Of a stretch of 64,000 bases of DNA, positions 62,596-64,000 are shown piece after piece. The stretch comes from UBA6663 sp044226485 (GTDB lineage Bacteria; Chloroflexota; Anaerolineae; Anaerolineales; UBA6663): positions 62,001-126,000 of the forward strand of contig JBGAGY010000008.1 in NCBI GenBank assembly GCA_044226485.1. The letters are read 5' to 3'. Position 1 is the stretch's first letter; every line of letters starts with the position of its first letter. Made by a program: the position numbers and the translations under genes. The notes beneath the pieces are model-generated. The model saw nothing but the letters and a program-made list of their open reading frames with translations. It made no database searches and had not been told where the DNA came from.

Positions 62596-63198
62596 ATGTC
62601 GACGGATCAAACGCTCCTACAGAATCTTGCGGCTGACCCGCTTTCGTTCGCTGTGTCGCTTACGACGCCCTCCGGTGAGGAGCTGTTGGCCAGGCCGTTA
62701 GTGCCCGACGACTCCTCTGGTCTGGGTGCCTATTTCGAGTCGCTGTCGGCTGAGACGCGCAGCCGCTTCGGCCCTCACCCGCTCGACTCCGCGACAGCGA
62801 CGCAGCTCTGCGCCGAAATCGACGCAGCGCGCGTCCTCCGCTGGGTGGCCGTGACCGGCGACGATCTGGTCGCCTATTTCATCCTGATGTGGTCGGTGAC
62901 TGTCTACGAACGCGAGCGCTACGCGGCGCATGGCATCTCTCTGGCGAGCGATGTGGATTGCACGTTCGCGCCGTCCGTGGCGGATAGGTTTCAGGGTCAG
63001 GGCCTGGGAACCCGGTTGTTCGATCCGTTGAGGTTCATCGCGCGCGCGGCCGGCCGGCGGCGAATGGTATTGCTGGGTGGTACCCAGGCGACCAACGCGC
63101 GCGCGATTGCCTACTACCGCAAGCTCGGATTCGAGGAGCTCGCTTCGTTCGAGGACCCGCCAGGTGTTTCGAATCTCGACATGTGGCTGGCTTGCTGA
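62596..63198 (+). CDS. GNAT-family N-acetyltransferase
   Basis: A 200-residue acetyltransferase. The GNAT fold is seen in the N-terminal LARPLVPDDSSGLGAYFESLSAETRSRFG and in the acetyl-CoA loop FQGQGLGTRLFDPLRFIA (near residue 135), with NARAIAYYRKLGFEELASF as the final motif. The first 28 residues are outside the usual domain. The acceptor (amino group of a small molecule or protein) cannot be deduced. It begins 11 bp after the RibD-like gene. Confidence 0.85.
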   Translation: MSTDQTLLQNLAADPLSFAVSLTTPSGEELLARPLVPDDSSGLGAYFESLSAETRSRFGPHPLDSATATQLCAEIDAARVLRWVAVTGDDLVAYFILMWSVTVYERERYAAHGISLASDVDCTFAPSVADRFQGQGLGTRLFDPLRFIARAAGRRRMVLLGGTQATNARAIAYYRKLGFEELASFEDPPGVSNLDMWLAC

Positions 63199-63359
63199 AC
63201 CGTCCGCGTCATGTCGAAATTCGCAGCATCGAAACAAACGTTCTATAAAACGCTCAAGACATTATTAAGAGGATGTCATTCTTTGTCCTACAAGTTGTAT
63301 AGACTACCAGTAGGCGTGTATCTTCCGAGGAAGTAAGATCCAGGCCAATGGGGGGAGCG

Positions 63360-63377
63360 CCATGTCCATTGACATGG
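63360..63377. promoter_or_regulatory. Inverted repeat upstream of the last gene, possible operator
   Basis: CCATGTC and GACATGG form a perfect inverted repeat with a 4-bp spacer, about 97 bp before ATG 63474, in a locally AT-richer region. It could be a regulator site or a small hairpin. No neighbouring regulator points to it. Confidence 0.35.
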
Positions 63378-63473
63378 TGGCCGCAGGTCGCAGCAGAGGC
63401 GAAAAATCCAATGCTGCGTAGAATACCCCCGCATTGCCCAGAACCAGCCTGTCGACGTGAAGCGGTGTAAGCC

Positions 63474-64000
63474 ATGGTTACACTGAAGGTCTCATTGATG
63501 GGCGCTTCACAGCGCGAAATGACGCAGCTGTCTCAACTCATTAAGGAGTTCGAGACTCGGCAGCGCGTTCATGTAGAGCTCATTGTCCTCGACTGGGTCA
63601 CTGCCTGGGATGATCTTCAGCGTTTCGCGACGTATCATGATGGGCCGGATGTGTCAGTGGTCGGCAACTCTTGGATCACGGCGCTGCGTGGGATGCAGGC
63701 GTTGCGACCATTTTCGGCCGGCGACATCAAACACGTCGGCGGTTCCGAGGCATTCCTGAACTCACTCTGGAACACGGGTTGTAGTGGAAACCAGGTCTGG
63801 GCCATCCCGTGGCAGGTGGATACGCGCGCGTTCTTCTACTGGCGTTCGGCGCTTTCCCGGGCCGGCATCGACGAGCGCACAGCCTTCGCTTCCTGTGATG
63901 ACATCGATCGCACCATCGGCGCCCTTGTCGAAAGTGGTCAGACGGCGGTCGTGGGAGCGACAAAACGACAGGCACGCAACTCGTTGATCAACATGGTGGG
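63474..64000 (+). CDS. Solute-binding-protein-fold protein without signal peptide, 5' part
   Basis: An open frame from ATG 63474 to the end of the window (175 codons, no stop). MVTLKVSLMGASQREMTQLSQLIKEFE, then PDVSVVGNSWITALRGMQALRPFS and NQVWAIPWQVDTRAFFYWRSALSRAGI are the first lobe of a family 1 extracellular solute-binding protein. Unlike the two binding proteins earlier in the window there is no signal peptide or lipobox, and a TAA codon lies in frame immediately before the ATG, so none has been missed. The product should therefore be cytoplasmic, perhaps a sensory module joined to a domain beyond the window. Confidence 0.75.
   Translation, partial: MVTLKVSLMGASQREMTQLSQLIKEFETRQRVHVELIVLDWVTAWDDLQRFATYHDGPDVSVVGNSWITALRGMQALRPFSAGDIKHVGGSEAFLNSLWNTGCSGNQVWAIPWQVDTRAFFYWRSALSRAGIDERTAFASCDDIDRTIGALVESGQTAVVGATKRQARNSLINMV

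Noticed and set aside
63254..63475. A 73-codon - strand frame before the last gene
   Set aside because: No ribosome-binding site, no domain, and composition unlike the genes of this window.

Overview
This is a high-GC stretch of bacterial chromosome that reads like a Chloroflexota genome, possibly an Anaerolineae-like or related heterotroph. That placement is inferred from style, not from a marker gene. The clues are lipoprotein binding proteins with Thr/Ala/Pro-rich linkers behind the lipobox, a large BTAD/NB-ARC/TPR regulator, a Pro/Thr/Glu-rich membrane protein of DUF5667/DUF5666 type, a PCYCGC-motif lipoprotein, and many tightly overlapping sugar-catabolic genes. No rRNA, tRNA, CRISPR array, phage or insertion sequence was seen.

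Region 1 (1-18977) is a long + strand uronate/pectin-type operon. It begins after the tail of a LacI-family regulator. It encodes a complete Dpp/Opp-type ABC importer (binding protein, two permeases, two ATPases), a TIM-barrel isomerase, a divergent GH28-like beta-helix protein, a large (alpha/alpha)6 glycosidase, a HAD phosphatase fused to an unknown domain, uronate isomerase (UxaC), an SDR uronate reductase, two Gfo/Idh/MocA oxidoreductases and a LarA-family nickel racemase/epimerase. None of the hydrolases has a signal peptide, so oligosaccharides are probably imported and then broken down in the cytoplasm. A large hairpin closes the region.

Region 2 (19258-33968) holds a chemoreceptor, a second importer operon (family 1 binding protein, two permeases, a CBM9-bearing lipoprotein glycosidase, a YesL-like membrane protein), two small uncharacterised genes, a TetR regulator, an MFS sugar transporter and a GH3 beta-glycosidase.

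Region 3 (34149-37934) has a PCYCGC lipoprotein, the glycogen debranching enzyme GlgX and an APH(6)-like kinase.

Region 4 (37957-47022) is a myo-inositol catabolic island. A rightward unit (transaldolase, IolA, IolE-like protein, LacI regulator) converges on a leftward unit (IolB, IolD, IolG). Each unit begins with a near-consensus sigma-70 promoter carrying the same palindromic operator-like sequence, which makes a regulon controlled by the internal LacI protein likely. IolC and IolJ are absent and a transaldolase-family protein is present. Strong inverted repeats lie between the rightward genes.

Region 5 (47101-56648) contains a repeat-rich membrane protein and a leftward four-gene unit: a 75-residue small protein, a secreted beta-helix protein, a BBE-type FAD oxidoreductase and a PLP decarboxylase. 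This unit is divergent from the 1018-residue BTAD/NB-ARC regulator. A small membrane protein follows.

Region 6 (57038-64000) has a second chemoreceptor with a helical bimodular-like sensor, CheW, an isoaspartyl peptidase, an LLM-class flavin enzyme, a RibD/DHFR-like protein, a GNAT acetyltransferase, and the start of a binding-protein-fold gene that lacks a signal peptide and runs off the window.
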